Shown here: positions 46,415 through 57,648 of the stretch, in pieces
Position numbering within the stretch: position 1 is the first letter of the stretch
Layout: every line of letters begins with the position of its first letter
Assembly (NCBI GenBank): GCA_903840265.1
Contig: CAIMFH010000201.1
Coordinates: 62,001-126,000 of the forward strand
Length of the DNA stretch: 64,000 nt
Reading direction: 5' to 3'
DNA from: an uncultured Schlesneria sp.
Lineage (GTDB): Bacteria > Planctomycetota > Planctomycetia > Planctomycetales > Planctomycetaceae
The notes under the pieces: generated by a model
What the model saw: the letters and a program-made list of their open reading frames with translations, nothing else
What the model was told of the DNA's origin: nothing
The model's database searches: none
Translations under genes and position numbers: made by a program

Positions 46415-49400
46415 ATGCTCTCTGCTTCTCACCGTTCCTTCGCCCGACGGACCATCGTGGCGCTCTTCATCGTCACCTCCGCCGTGACGCGATATGCATT
46501 GGCTGCCGATGATGCGGTGCCATCGGGGCCAAGCATCGAGCCCATCGACTTCGCCGCGACTGCTGCAGCGCAAGCCGATTCGATGTCGCCCGCGACGGGC
46601 TCGTCCTCATGGGGATTCGCGATCTTTTCCCCAGACAGCAAGTGGATTGCCACGGTGATGCAACCCGAAGGAGACGGAGCAAAAGCCGACGTCTTTATCT
46701 GGGAAGTCGCCACGGCCAAGAAGCACAGTCAATACAGCCAGCCAGGACGAATTGTCGCAGTTGCCTTTGCTCACGATGGCAAGTCTTTGGCGATCGGCCC
46801 GAATGGGCCACAGTACGGCGTGGTGATCGTTGATGTCGCAACGGGCGATGTCCAGCAAACATTGCCCGGCCCGGCCGCTCGAGCGAACTGCTTGGCCTGG
46901 TCACCTGACGGCAAGCGACTCGCACTGGGCAGCACGGCCGACAAGACCGTCCGCGAGTGGGATGTGGCGAAGAAGAAATTCGTGAAGGCTCATGAGTTGG
47001 ATCTGACTCACATTCACACCGTCGCTTTCGCCAAGGACGGAGGACTGCTCGCAGTCGGTTCGCCGATGCGTGAGCGAATTGTGCTGCATGTCGTCGATGC
47101 GGCAACCGGCAAAATGGTCCATTCGTTGACCGGCCACAAAGAGATGATCGAGGGAGCGGAATTTTCGCCGGATGCCACTCGAGTTGTCTCCGCCGGCTGG
47201 GATGCGATCGTACGAGTCTGGGATGTGACCAAGGGTGAGTCGATTGCCGAGCTGAAAGGACACAAACGCGGCGTCAGTACGGTCTCGCAATCGGCTGACG
47301 GAAAGCGGATCGCTTCGGCGAACACTCGCGAGTTCAAACTTTGGGACGGCGAGAAAAAAGAGCAACTGGCCGATCTGGGCGGCGAGAACAACGGGGCCAA
47401 GCAAGTCGCGATGTCCCCCGACGGGGCGTGGCTGGTGTCGATCATGCGTGATGGAACAGCGCATCTGTGGGATGTGCAGAAGCAGTCACAGAAGACGACA
47501 CTTGACCGCAACCCTCAGGCGACCGAGACCGCGAGCACCGAACCATCGGATGGCGAACCATCGGCAACACCCCCGCTTTCTGATGCGCCGGAACCCGAAG
47601 CTATTCAGGCGTTGGCTTATTCGAAAGATGGTCGCTGGCTGGCGATTGCTCGCGAGGATGGACGCATCTCCATTCGCACGGCAGTCGACGGCAAAGTACA
47701 CCGGGAACTGGAAGCGTTCGGCGATGTGGCATCGAGCGTCGCGTTCAGTCCCGACAGCCAGCTACTCGCTTCTGGAAGCTTTGAGAAAATCATCAAAGTC
47801 TGGAAGGTAGAAAGCGGCGAGCAAGTTGCCGAGCTTGCCGGGCATGCCAACTGGGTCTTTGGCGTGACGTTTTCGAACGACGGCCAGACGCTGGCCTCGG
47901 CGAGTTACGACAAGAAGGTCAAGTTGTGGAGTATTCCCGATTCCAAAGAGATTGCGACGTTGGCCGGTCACACGGCCGGGGTTCGCTCGGTCTCGTTCAC
48001 TCGCGATGGCAAGCACCTGATTAGTGGTGGTAGCGATCGAACCGCCATCGTGTGGGATGTGGCCACACACATGCAGGTCGCAGTGCTCAAAGGACACATG
48101 GCGGCGATCCGTGATATTGCTTGTTCACCCGATGGCGGGACCGTCGCGACAGCGAGCGAAGACGCCACAATCAAGCTGTGGAAGACAAGTGACTGGACCG
48201 AGCGCGCCGTCGCCAAAGGAGCCGACGGAGTCATGTTCTGGTGCCTGTCGTTCTCGCCACAGGGACGGACATTGGCAGGTGGTGCCTTCGATGGAACAGT
48301 CAAGCTCTTCGACCCCAGTGACGGCAAGGAGCGATCGACCCTGCGTGGGCCGACGGATGCGATCACATCCGTGGTGTTTGCACCCGATGCGCACGAGATC
48401 ATCGCGGGGAGCATCGACAAGTCGTTCCGTCGCTGGAAGGCCCAGAAGGCGGTCGCCACCACGACTGCCACCGGTGAAACCAAGGCTCCAGAACTGAAGT
48501 CCGCCGAGGCGAATACGGCGCTGAACGCGATCACGTTTAAGATCGGCCAGCCGGTCTCTTCGCTAGCGTTCGACAAAGGGGGAAAGTTGCTTGCCGTGGG
48601 AACGGGGGCCTATCGCGTGGCTGGGTCATTGCAACTTTGGGATGTCGTCAAGAACGAAAAGAAGTGGCAAACGACCGAGTTCAAGTTTGGCGTGCCTGGC
48701 GTGGCCTTTTCGTCGAAGGACCAGCAACTGGCGATCGGAAATTTCGCAGACAACTTCCTGCGCCTGTACAACGTCGCCGATGGTGAGCGATTGAAAGAGC
48801 TGCGGGGTCATCGATCGAAAGTGCATGGGGTGGCGTATTCTCCGAACGGAAAGTATCTGGCGACCTCGTCATTGGATCGCGATGTCAAACTGTGGGATAC
48901 TGCCACGAACCGCGAAGTGAAGACGTTCGTCGGACACAAGGACTATGTATTCTCGGTCGAGTTCTCGCCGGATGGAACACAGTTGCTGACTGCGAGTGCT
49001 GACAAGACGGTGCGGATGTGGAACGTGGAGTCGGGCAAGCAAGTGCACGAATTGACCGGCCATCAAGGGATGATCCAGCAAGCGGTATTTTCTCGGGACG
49101 GCTCGTTGATCATCACCGGCGGCAGTGATAACAACGGTCGCGTATACGACTCAGCGTCTGGCGATTACTTGTTCTCCTTGCGGGGTCATCGCAACAAGGT
49201 GGAATCGGTCGCGTTTTCGCCGAATGGGCAACTGATCGCGACCGGTTCGAGCGATCGAACTGTCCGCTTGTGGGACGCCACGTGCGGTGCCGAAGTGTTC
49301 AAGCTGACTCAAGAAGGCATTGTGCGTGCCGTCATGTTTACGCCCGACGGAAAGCATCTGGCGACCGGATGTGATGACAACACGGTGAAGCTATGGGATG

Positions 49401-49423
49401 TGACGGCGTTCGGCAAGAAGTAA
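46415..49423 (+). CDS. Secreted WD40-repeat protein (~1000 aa, apparently two propellers)
   Basis: Many SPDGKxLA...SxDxTVKLWDV repeats; N-terminal signal peptide [20 protein letters not shown]. Confidence 0.93.
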   Translation: MLSASHRSFARRTIVALFIVTSAVTRYALAADDAVPSGPSIEPIDFAATAAAQADSMSPATGSSSWGFAIFSPDSKWIATVMQPEGDGAKADVFIWEVATAKKHSQYSQPGRIVAVAFAHDGKSLAIGPNGPQYGVVIVDVATGDVQQTLPGPAARANCLAWSPDGKRLALGSTADKTVREWDVAKKKFVKAHELDLTHIHTVAFAKDGGLLAVGSPMRERIVLHVVDAATGKMVHSLTGHKEMIEGAEFSPDATRVVSAGWDAIVRVWDVTKGESIAELKGHKRGVSTVSQSADGKRIASANTREFKLWDGEKKEQLADLGGENNGAKQVAMSPDGAWLVSIMRDGTAHLWDVQKQSQKTTLDRNPQATETASTEPSDGEPSATPPLSDAPEPEAIQALAYSKDGRWLAIAREDGRISIRTAVDGKVHRELEAFGDVASSVAFSPDSQLLASGSFEKIIKVWKVESGEQVAELAGHANWVFGVTFSNDGQTLASASYDKKVKLWSIPDSKEIATLAGHTAGVRSVSFTRDGKHLISGGSDRTAIVWDVATHMQVAVLKGHMAAIRDIACSPDGGTVATASEDATIKLWKTSDWTERAVAKGADGVMFWCLSFSPQGRTLAGGAFDGTVKLFDPSDGKERSTLRGPTDAITSVVFAPDAHEIIAGSIDKSFRRWKAQKAVATTTATGETKAPELKSAEANTALNAITFKIGQPVSSLAFDKGGKLLAVGTGAYRVAGSLQLWDVVKNEKKWQTTEFKFGVPGVAFSSKDQQLAIGNFADNFLRLYNVADGERLKELRGHRSKVHGVAYSPNGKYLATSSLDRDVKLWDTATNREVKTFVGHKDYVFSVEFSPDGTQLLTASADKTVRMWNVESGKQVHELTGHQGMIQQAVFSRDGSLIITGGSDNNGRVYDSASGDYLFSLRGHRNKVESVAFSPNGQLIATGSSDRTVRLWDATCGAEVFKLTQEGIVRAVMFTPDGKHLATGCDDNTVKLWDVTAFGKK

Positions 49424-49439
49424 ACGGCGAAAGAACCTG

Positions 49440-50330
49440 ATGCCGGAACTGCCAGACATCACCGTCTACCTGGAAGCATTGGAGCCGCGGATCGTCGGGC
49501 AAATTCTGGAGCGGACGCGGATCGTCAGTCCATTCTTGTTGCGGACGTTTGAGCCTGCCATCGAGTCGCTGCACGGCAAGCCAGTGACAGCATTGCGACG
49601 CTTGGGAAAGCGAATTGCGATCCAGTTTGAGGGCGATGACTGGCTGGTCCTGCATCTGATGATCGCGGGGCGATTGCACTGGAAACCTGCAGGCGCCAAG
49701 CTGACGGGCAAGATCGGGCTCGCTGCATTCGACTTCACGAACGGTTCATTGCAACTGACCGAAGCGGGCTCGAAGCGACGCGCTTCGCTGTACTTGATTG
49801 CAGGCGAGGCGAATGCGCTGAAACAGGATCCCGGCGGTATCGACATCTTCACCATCACGCTGGATGAATTCACGTCGGCATTGACCAGCGGAAATCACAC
49901 GTTGAAGCGGTCGCTGACCGATCCGCATTTGTTCAGCGGAATTGGGAATGCGTATTCCGATGAAATCCTGCATCGAGCTCGCCTGTCACCGATCAAGCTG
50001 ACTCAGAAGCTGACGGGCGATGAGATTGAACGGCTGCTCGCGGCAACTCGCGAAACGATGCAGATCTGGATCGATCGACTACGCACGGAAGCAAACGGAG
50101 AATTTCCAGAAGGGATCACGGCGTTTCGCAAAGAGATGGCGGTTCACGGGCGATTTGGCAAGCCCTGCCCCGACTGCGGTTCGCCGGTGCAGCGGATTCG
50201 CTATGCCGACAATGAAACAAACTATTGCGCGCGATGTCAGACAGACGGCAAAGTGCTGGCAGACCGTTCGCTGTCGCGACTGCTCAAGGACGACTGGCCG
50301 CGGTCAATTGACGAATGGTCACACGAGTAG
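49440..50330 (+). CDS. mutM: Fpg/Nei-family DNA glycosylase
   Basis: [46 protein letters not shown]-terminal zinc finger [25 protein letters not shown]. Confidence 0.88.
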   Translation: MPELPDITVYLEALEPRIVGQILERTRIVSPFLLRTFEPAIESLHGKPVTALRRLGKRIAIQFEGDDWLVLHLMIAGRLHWKPAGAKLTGKIGLAAFDFTNGSLQLTEAGSKRRASLYLIAGEANALKQDPGGIDIFTITLDEFTSALTSGNHTLKRSLTDPHLFSGIGNAYSDEILHRARLSPIKLTQKLTGDEIERLLAATRETMQIWIDRLRTEANGEFPEGITAFRKEMAVHGRFGKPCPDCGSPVQRIRYADNETNYCARCQTDGKVLADRSLSRLLKDDWPRSIDEWSHE

Positions 50331-50341
50331 CCGCGCTACGG

Positions 50342-51310
50342 CTACGTGACTGCACCGCGTGAAACAACGTCGCCTCGAGTCGCAATTGCGGCATCAATTC
50401 GAGCGATCTTGTCGGCTGTCAATTGCCAGTTCATGGTGCCGGCGTTGTCGATGATCTGGTCGGGACGCTTGGCCCCGCAGAGCGCCACCGTGATCCCGGG
50501 TCGCTGGATAGTCCAGTTCAAGACAAGTTGCGCGAGCGGGACGTTTGCCTCCTCAGCCAGCGGTCGCAACAGATCGAGGAAGTCCTGGTTCTTGTCCCAC
50601 TGTTCGCCCGCAAACATCGGGTACTTGCGACGGCCATCTTTAGGATCAAACTGAAAGTTTCGTGGCAGCTTGCCAGCCAACAGGCCCTTCAGCAGTGGCC
50701 AGTACACCATCACAGAAACATTGTTCTCAATACACCACGGCAACTGCGATGATTCGATCTCGCGTTGTAGCATATTGTAATGGGGCTGATAGGCCGAGAC
50801 GGGGCAGATGGCATGGAACTCGGCGAGTTGCGCCAGCGAGAAGTTGGACGCGCCTACGCTGCGAATCTTGCCGCTGTCAAGCAGCCCCTTCAGTGCAGCC
50901 GCCGATTCGGTCAGCGGGACATTCGGATCGGGAGCGTGCAGGTAATGCAAATCGATTCGATCAGTGTTCAATCGACGTAGACTCTCTTCGCACTCCAGTT
51001 GCAGTGTCTTCGCACTGGCATCCTTCTGTTGGACTCGATCCTTCCAGTGGATCCCTCCTTTGGAGGCGATCACGATCTGATCGCGCCGCGAACCAAGGGC
51101 CTTCGCAATCAGCTTTTCGCTCTCGCCTTCATAGCCGTAGCAATACGCGGTATCGAAGAAATTGATCCCGTGATCGACGGCCGCCTGCAGCGTGGCCAGG
51201 CTGTTCGCTTCGGTGACATCGATGCTGGTGACCCCGGCGATTGGCCAGCAACCCATCGCAATGGGGGTCACCATGATCCCCGTCCGACCAATTTCGCGGA
51301 GCGGTGCCAT
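50342..51310 (-). CDS. Aldo/keto reductase
   Basis: MAPLREIGRTGIMVTPIAMGCWPIAG, FDTAYCYGYEGESEKLIAKAL, DLHYLHAPDPNVPL, GASNFSLAQL. Confidence 0.94.
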   Translation of the reverse strand: MAPLREIGRTGIMVTPIAMGCWPIAGVTSIDVTEANSLATLQAAVDHGINFFDTAYCYGYEGESEKLIAKALGSRRDQIVIASKGGIHWKDRVQQKDASAKTLQLECEESLRRLNTDRIDLHYLHAPDPNVPLTESAAALKGLLDSGKIRSVGASNFSLAQLAEFHAICPVSAYQPHYNMLQREIESSQLPWCIENNVSVMVYWPLLKGLLAGKLPRNFQFDPKDGRRKYPMFAGEQWDKNQDFLDLLRPLAEEANVPLAQLVLNWTIQRPGITVALCGAKRPDQIIDNAGTMNWQLTADKIARIDAAIATRGDVVSRGAVT

Positions 51311-52236
51311 TATTGAACCAGGCCTTTGGTGAGCGACATGAACGCTGTTTCCAAGTTGACTTCCTCTTCTCGGAACAGCGTCAGTTGGAAGCCGTGCTGA
51401 ATCAACATTGTTGGTAGATCGCTGTAGTCCAGGACATCGGGCTTAAGCGTCGTGTCGATGGTCTGTTTGACAATCTCGACCTTGGCGACCTGATCGCATT
51501 GTTCGAGCAGCCGAGCGGCCTTTTCCATGTTTTCTTTGACACGGATCTGCAGCATGATCTGCTGACGTGCCTTCCGCATCACCTCATCGACATAGCCATC
51601 GATGATGAGGTTTCCCTTTTCGATCATGCCGACGCGAGTACAGACATCGGCCAGTTCGGGAAGGATGTGGCTAGAGACGATGACCGTCTTCTTCATCTCA
51701 CCGAGTTTTTTCAGCAGGTTGCGGATCTCAATACGAGCTCGCGGGTCCAATCCGCTGGCGGGTTCGTCGAGCAACAGCACTTGAGGGTCGTGCAGCAGCG
51801 TGCGGGCCAGGCCGATTCGCTGTGTCTGACCACGCGACAACTGGTTGACCATGGCATCCCGTTTGAACGCCATGTCGACGAGTTCGAGCTTATCTTCGCA
51901 GACTTTGCGTCGACCTGGACCATTGATGCGATAAGCCGCGGCGAAGAATTCCAGGTACTCGATGACCGTCATGTCGTCGTACACACCGAAGAAGTCGGGC
52001 ATGTAGCCGACCAGCCGCCGGATCTCGCGCTGATTGGTGTAGATCGACTGACCGCAGATATAGGCTTCGCCGTAGTCCGGATTCAGCAACGTCGCGATCA
52101 TTCGCATGGTCGTCGTTTTGCCCGAGCCGTTCGGCCCGATGAAACCAAAGACATCGCCCTCTTTCAGCGAGAGATTGATCTCGTTGACGGCGATCAAGTG
52201 CCCGTATCGTTTGGTCAGTTGTCGAGTTTCGATCAT
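51310..52236 (-). CDS. ABC transporter ATP-binding protein (ABC-2 exporter type)
   Basis: GFIGPNGSGKTTTMRMIATLLNPDYG Walker A, LSRGQTQRIGLARTLLHDPQVLLLDEPASGLDPRARIEI signature and Walker B. Confidence 0.95.
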   Translation of the reverse strand: MIETRQLTKRYGHLIAVNEINLSLKEGDVFGFIGPNGSGKTTTMRMIATLLNPDYGEAYICGQSIYTNQREIRRLVGYMPDFFGVYDDMTVIEYLEFFAAAYRINGPGRRKVCEDKLELVDMAFKRDAMVNQLSRGQTQRIGLARTLLHDPQVLLLDEPASGLDPRARIEIRNLLKKLGEMKKTVIVSSHILPELADVCTRVGMIEKGNLIIDGYVDEVMRKARQQIMLQIRVKENMEKAARLLEQCDQVAKVEIVKQTIDTTLKPDVLDYSDLPTMLIQHGFQLTLFREEEVNLETAFMSLTKGLVQ

Positions 52237-52272
52237 GGTTTGAAATGACTGCCTGAGACAGAGCGGCTTAGG

Positions 52273-54618
52273 TTACTTATCAAGACGTTCGAGAGCGGGC
52301 CTGAGATCCATGCTGACCCTTTTCACGGGCAACACAATTCGCACAAATGTGGTTTCGCGATCCGGTGCGACCTCTTTGCCGCTCAATTGGAGTGATGCGA
52401 CCGGCGCATTCAATCGTCCGAACAGAACCGCACGCCCCAGCCGGAGCAGGTGCGATAGATCTTCTTTTTCCAGCAGCCGGTTGGTCAGTCCCGTGTACTT
52501 GATACCGCCGACTTCATTGTGAAATGTCAGAATGCGCAACACATCCGCGGGATCTCGCGAGAGAGGGTCGTAGCTGACGAACTGGCTGGCGACATCGGTC
52601 GCCTGCGACCCTTGGGGTCGCCCTGCTGCCGTTTTGCCAGTGAGAAATGCTCGCAGTTCTCGTGGGTAAACATTCGGCTGGTCAACTCGTAGAACTTGCC
52701 GAGGTGCCAGAGGGAGTGACTGCGGATCTTCGCGGGTTTTCTTGTGGCGATAGATGCGGTTGCCAAACGCCAGAACCCAATCTTCAATCGGTCCCGGCAG
52801 ACGATGAGTGATCGTTCCCGAGAGCTGACCAACCCCATTGCTTTGCAGGTCGCTGTCGACCAATCCTGCGGCGGAATCGTGAAACTCGGCTAATAATGGT
52901 TTCGAAGACCACTGCATCAGCGGTAGATCGTCAATCGACTTTCCATCGGAGACTCGATAATCGGTCGCGCCGACCTGCACATTCGCCGGCCGCAACATTC
53001 CGGTAAACGCCGTTTCGGCGACCCCAGACCAACTGGTGTGCTGCGACTTCGATCCCGAGGCGACCTTGGAATTGACGGCCACAGATTGACGTTCCGTGGA
53101 AGGACTATAGATGTTCGTCCACAGACGCTGGTGGCATGTCGATGAGTTTGCATCAATGTTGACGATGTTGAGCTGATTCACGTGAAGTGCGGTTCCATTC
53201 CACGTTTTCGCCACACTGCCAGCAAACAGTGCCGCCAGACTGATCCAGAGGGGAAACGTAATCCAGGTGCCGCGTGGCCATTTCAATAGCCGATGAACCA
53301 ACAGATAGTCGATGGGCCCAATAGCCAGCAGCAGCAGAACCATCAAGCCCATGACGAACCACGGGGACGCTCGATTCACGCCCGCGAAGTCTTCTTGTCC
53401 TGCATGCAACTGCGTGGCGAGATCTGTGATTCCCGTCGTACTCAGTTGAGTATTGCGAGGAATGCTGCCGGCTGTCGTCAAGAGATCAGAGGTATCCGCA
53501 AGACGACGCGTCAATGATGACAATTCACTCCATTTGCTCAGCGGGGGCTGCGTCACATCCAACGAGAGGATCGTCGCTGATCCCAGTCCATAAGGGGAGC
53601 GCACCAACAAGGCATCGTCGCGACTGCCGGCCAGAACTTCACCCTGAATGACTTTCACGCTGGGAATGGGGAGTCGTCCCAACAGAATTCGGACGTTTTT
53701 TCGCGCAAACGATTCGAGTCTGCCAAACTCACTGACCGTGACAGGTTGATCCCCCACGGTCGCAGGTAGCCAACTGGCGAATGGTTGGACGATCGCCTGA
53801 GCCAACTTGGGATCCTGAGGAAGCGAAATCAGCAGGCGGCCTCCACTGGCGACCCAATCACGGACCGCATCGGCCTGAGTCGAAGTCAGCACGGTCTGCC
53901 CCGCAATGACGAGCATCGAAACGGAATCATACGCCCGAGCATCGATCGGCAATTCTTCCACGCCGACATCGACCGCACGAGAAGATCCCGCCTTCTCGAC
54001 TAATCGTGAGGCATCAGACTTCGCGTCGCTCCAGTCGAACCCTGGAGGATTCCCGACGGTCGCCACCAAACGAACACTGGGATCAATGGGCGCTGCGGAC
54101 GCGGCGCCCAGTGGTCCCAACGACTTCGCCGTCCAGATCGTTTTCCCCGAGGACGCAGCGACCACGGTCACTTCGAGTACGGGATTGAGATTTCCAACTT
54201 TGAAGTAGCCTCGCAGAGTCTGCCTGCCTGACGACAGGTCTGACGGCGACGAGAACGTCACGCGGTTGCCATCGGGATCAGGTGCTGTCACGCGAACTTC
54301 GTATGTCCCTGCTTCTGCGATCTCCATTTGGATGGCGGCTTCGGCCCAGCTACCAATCAAGTAGCTGCCTCGCCAACCAAGTCGCAATACAGGCTCTTCC
54401 GCTCGAACGACCGGGCAGGCCGCCACCAAAGAGAGGAAAGCCGCCGACCAAAGCATGGTACGGAAGCGAGATTGGCAGACACGAAGGACACCCCAAGACC
54501 GGTACTGGGGGGATGCTTCTTCAGGCGAACATTCAGACGACCCGCTCACCGAAACTCCGCAGAATGTTGAGAGATAGATCGAATCTGCCCGCGAACCTGA
54601 TCGCCGCAAAACGAGCAT
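52273..54618 (-). CDS. Large membrane-anchored exported protein, likely associated with the downstream ABC ATPase
   Basis: Glutamine-amidotransferase-like fold region (VSMLVIAGQTVLTSTQADAVRDWVASGGRLLISLP), two TM segments (FVMGLMVLLLLAIGPIDYLLVHRLL..., WITFPLWISLAALFAGSVA). Confidence 0.7.
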   Translation of the reverse strand: MLVLRRSGSRADSIYLSTFCGVSVSGSSECSPEEASPQYRSWGVLRVCQSRFRTMLWSAAFLSLVAACPVVRAEEPVLRLGWRGSYLIGSWAEAAIQMEIAEAGTYEVRVTAPDPDGNRVTFSSPSDLSSGRQTLRGYFKVGNLNPVLEVTVVAASSGKTIWTAKSLGPLGAASAAPIDPSVRLVATVGNPPGFDWSDAKSDASRLVEKAGSSRAVDVGVEELPIDARAYDSVSMLVIAGQTVLTSTQADAVRDWVASGGRLLISLPQDPKLAQAIVQPFASWLPATVGDQPVTVSEFGRLESFARKNVRILLGRLPIPSVKVIQGEVLAGSRDDALLVRSPYGLGSATILSLDVTQPPLSKWSELSSLTRRLADTSDLLTTAGSIPRNTQLSTTGITDLATQLHAGQEDFAGVNRASPWFVMGLMVLLLLAIGPIDYLLVHRLLKWPRGTWITFPLWISLAALFAGSVAKTWNGTALHVNQLNIVNIDANSSTCHQRLWTNIYSPSTERQSVAVNSKVASGSKSQHTSWSGVAETAFTGMLRPANVQVGATDYRVSDGKSIDDLPLMQWSSKPLLAEFHDSAAGLVDSDLQSNGVGQLSGTITHRLPGPIEDWVLAFGNRIYRHKKTREDPQSLPLAPRQVLRVDQPNVYPRELRAFLTGKTAAGRPQGSQATDVASQFVSYDPLSRDPADVLRILTFHNEVGGIKYTGLTNRLLEKEDLSHLLRLGRAVLFGRLNAPVASLQLSGKEVAPDRETTFVRIVLPVKRVSMDLRPALERLDK

Positions 54619-54681
54619 GATACGTCGGTCCGGACGAAAGCGTGAGCGCCGTGACGAGTTTGCGGACGAAATTCACAGCCC

Positions 54682-55428
54682 CTACGCCGAAGTTTCGGCC
54701 ATCAATCCCTGCAGGAATGTCGCGAGTCCTTCGAAAACCTCCATCGGAATCTGATGGCCACCTCGAAACGGGATGAATTCGACCTTCATCTTCGCGCTTT
54801 TCAAGAGATCTCGCAGCCACTCGGCAGCCGCGAATGGCAGCAACGGATCTTGCGTCCCATGGCTTTGAAGTACGCGCAGTCCACTGTGGAGTGGGGCACG
54901 TTTCTGCCACTCGGGTTCATGCAGCAACGTTCCGGACATTGCGATCAAACCCGCGACATTCTCATCCAGGTGAAGCGCACTATCTGTCGTCAGCATCGCC
55001 CCTTGCGAAAAGCCGCCGAGTACGATTTTCGATAGTGGCAGGCCCGTCCTCGTTTTTACCGCCTCCACGACTTGAAGCAACTTTTCACGAGCATTGACCA
55101 AGCCCTCGGGACATTCCTGACGCATCTCTCGATACCGGCCGGTGGCATTCGCGAGTTGCAGTTTCACCATGTCGATCGGCCACCAGGCTCGCCCACCGGG
55201 CATTCCTAGTTTGTCGAGCGACAACGGCGCTTCTGGAAAGACGAACTGAACTCGGTCTTGAAGTGCAGGGATTTGGTCGAGTAACTCTTCGCCGATGGGA
55301 ACTAAGTCCGAACCCGAGGCACCATACCCGTGGCACAGAATGACAACGAGACTTGGTTTGGCACCTTCTGGCAGATCGTCCACCAGACGACATTTTAAGC
55401 TGCCAAGCGTCTCAAGTTGCTGTTTCAT
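54682..55428 (-). CDS. Phospholipase/carboxylesterase (alpha/beta hydrolase)
   Basis: LVVILCHGYGASGSDLVPIGEELL, ILGGFSQGAMLTTDSAL, VLQSHGTQDPLLPF. Confidence 0.9.
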   Translation of the reverse strand: MKQQLETLGSLKCRLVDDLPEGAKPSLVVILCHGYGASGSDLVPIGEELLDQIPALQDRVQFVFPEAPLSLDKLGMPGGRAWWPIDMVKLQLANATGRYREMRQECPEGLVNAREKLLQVVEAVKTRTGLPLSKIVLGGFSQGAMLTTDSALHLDENVAGLIAMSGTLLHEPEWQKRAPLHSGLRVLQSHGTQDPLLPFAAAEWLRDLLKSAKMKVEFIPFRGGHQIPMEVFEGLATFLQGLMAETSA

Positions 55429-55660
55429 CTGTACTTCCTTCGAGGCCATCGATTTGCGTTGCGCCATTTGCGATTGTGATGAACGGCCTGCGCGAGGGCA
55501 AGCCGCGAATTCTTGCACAGAGAGGCGGGTGATTTGGCGGGCTAACCGATAATTACACTGTTTTCAGTTGGATTTAGTGGGACAAATCGGCAAACCCCGA
55601 TAGACTATGTTTCCGCTTCCGGTTGCTCCTGCCTGCTGCTTTCATCCGAAGGGTCGTCGT

Positions 55661-56020
55661 ATGACTCGATCTCGAACGAACGTTGTCTACCTGCTACTCG
55701 CCTGCGCGATCATTTTTGGTCTGGCAGAATCGGCATCAGCGCGCATCAGTTCTGGTACCTTCCGCCGCTACATGCAGCAGCAGCAAAAAGCTCAACAGCA
55801 AATGATGCAGCAGGAGCAGAAGGCGATGCAGCAAGAGATGATGCGGCAGGCCGCCATCGAAAAGCAGCGGAAGGAAAACTTGGCGAAGGCATCCAAGGCG
55901 CGCCACGATAAAGAAGAGCAGCATCGCCAAGACCTGATCAACAAACGGAAAGCCGAGCAGGCGACACGCTCGACATCGGCAACAGAGACGCCGGTCAAAG
56001 CGACAGCGGCCAAAAAATAG
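55661..56020 (+). CDS. Small secreted Gln/Met-rich coiled-coil protein
   Basis: MTRSRTNVVYLLLACAIIFGLAESASA signal peptide, then RRYMQQQQKAQQQMMQQEQKAMQQEMMRQAAIEKQ... Confidence 0.65.
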   Translation: MTRSRTNVVYLLLACAIIFGLAESASARISSGTFRRYMQQQQKAQQQMMQQEQKAMQQEMMRQAAIEKQRKENLAKASKARHDKEEQHRQDLINKRKAEQATRSTSATETPVKATAAKK

Positions 56021-56129
56021 TCGCTGTTCGGCGAAATTGACCGACTCAAGATCCGGAATTCACTGCCGCAGTTCTCTCAGTTCCGTCGATAGAATCATAG
56101 GCATTTTTTGATGTGTAAGTTCCGGCTGC

Positions 56130-56159
56130 TTGACCCCTCGGGCAAGTTTGGCCTACACT
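56130..56159 (+). promoter_or_regulatory. Candidate sigma70-type promoter upstream of the DUF1501 gene
   Basis: TTGACC-18 nt-TACACT. Confidence 0.3.
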
Positions 56160-56254
56160 ACACATAAGAGCCTGCTGATTTTCCGCCCAGTTTCTTCGGG
56201 ATCTCACAATCTCACGGAAGCTCCTGCCCGAAACGAACTTCAACCACTAGAGGT

Positions 56255-57610
56255 GTGAAGATGTTGACATTTCTTGGCCAGCCATCGCGCTACTGTGACG
56301 GCATCAGTCGCCGAGGTTTCCTGAAAGTGGGAGCCTTCACCTTCGGGTCTGCTGCCGCTTTGTCCTTACCCGACATCCTGCGTGCCGAATCATTGGCTGG
56401 GCACTACAGTTCGAAAAAAGCCGTGATCAACATTTTCCTGGGTGGAGGACCGCCGCACCAGGACATGTGGGACATCAAGGTTGACGCCCCTCGTGAAATC
56501 CGAGGTGAGTTCGATCCGATCGCGACCAATGTCTCAGGAATCGAAATTGGCGAATGCTTTCCGCGTATCGCCAGCATGATGGATAAATTCGTCGCGATTC
56601 GCTCGGTCGTCGGCTGCGACGGGGCTCATGATGGCTTCCAGTGCTTAACCGGATGGCCTCGCAACAGCATCTCGTCCGTGGGTGGTCGCCCCAGCATTGG
56701 TTCAGTCGCAGGAAAGATGTTTGGTCCGACCGATCCGGGGGTGCCTCCATCGGTCGCCCTCTGCGAGCGGACTCAACACGTCCCCTGGTCGGAACCGGGC
56801 GGGGCTGGTTTCCTGGGTTCAGCGTTTCAGGCCTTCAAGCCGCAAGGCGAAGGGACCAGCGATATGAAGCTGAATGGCATCGATCTCAATCGACTCCAGG
56901 ATCGCAAATCCCTGCTCCATGGTTTGGACCAATTGAAGCGTGATGTGGACGCGACCGGAATGCTGCGGGGAATGGACGCCTTCTCGGAAGCAGCCTTCGG
57001 AGTGTTAACTTCCAGCCGATTGGTCGATGCACTGGACCTCAGCAAAGAAGATCCGAAAGTTCGCGAACGATATGGCGACGGCAAGCCTTATCTGTATCAA
57101 TACGATGGGGCGCCCACTTGCAATGAGCATCTGCTGATCGCGCGTCGCCTGGTCGAAGTGGGCGTTCGGTCGGTCACCCTGACGTTTGGCCGTTGGGACA
57201 GCCATGGGCAAAACTTCCAGTTGGTTCGCGATCATGGCAGCAAGCTGGATCAATGTGTGAGTGCCCTGGTCCGTGACCTGGACGAACGTGGCATGCTGAA
57301 TGACGTGACAGTCGCCGTCTGGGGCGAATTTGGTCGCACCCCGCGCATCAATCCAGGGGCTGGACGCGATCACTGGCCACAGGTGAGCTGTGCTCTGTTG
57401 GCCGGCGGTGGCATGCGAACTGGCCAAGTCATTGGTTCGACGAACCGACTCGGAGAATATGCCAAGGATCGACCGGTCCACGTTCAAGAAGTCGTCGGCA
57501 CGATCTACCGCAACCTGGGGATCGACCCGATGACCACGACGTTGAAAGATCCGACAGGACGACCGCAGTATCTACTCGACAAACGCGAGCCAATTACCGA
57601 ATTGGTGTGA
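56255..57610 (+). CDS. DUF1501 domain-containing protein (start may be MLTFLGQ at 56261)
   Basis: SRRGFLKVGAFTFGSAAALSLPDILRAE Tat-like leader, NIFLGGGPPHQDMWDIKVDAP, VAVWGEFGRTPRINPGAGRDHWPQVSCALLAGGGMRTGQVIGSTNRLGE. Confidence 0.93.
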   Translation: MKMLTFLGQPSRYCDGISRRGFLKVGAFTFGSAAALSLPDILRAESLAGHYSSKKAVINIFLGGGPPHQDMWDIKVDAPREIRGEFDPIATNVSGIEIGECFPRIASMMDKFVAIRSVVGCDGAHDGFQCLTGWPRNSISSVGGRPSIGSVAGKMFGPTDPGVPPSVALCERTQHVPWSEPGGAGFLGSAFQAFKPQGEGTSDMKLNGIDLNRLQDRKSLLHGLDQLKRDVDATGMLRGMDAFSEAAFGVLTSSRLVDALDLSKEDPKVRERYGDGKPYLYQYDGAPTCNEHLLIARRLVEVGVRSVTLTFGRWDSHGQNFQLVRDHGSKLDQCVSALVRDLDERGMLNDVTVAVWGEFGRTPRINPGAGRDHWPQVSCALLAGGGMRTGQVIGSTNRLGEYAKDRPVHVQEVVGTIYRNLGIDPMTTTLKDPTGRPQYLLDKREPITELV

Positions 57611-57648
57611 CCGCGTGTCAGCCGAATAGCGGCCAATTGATCGAAAAT

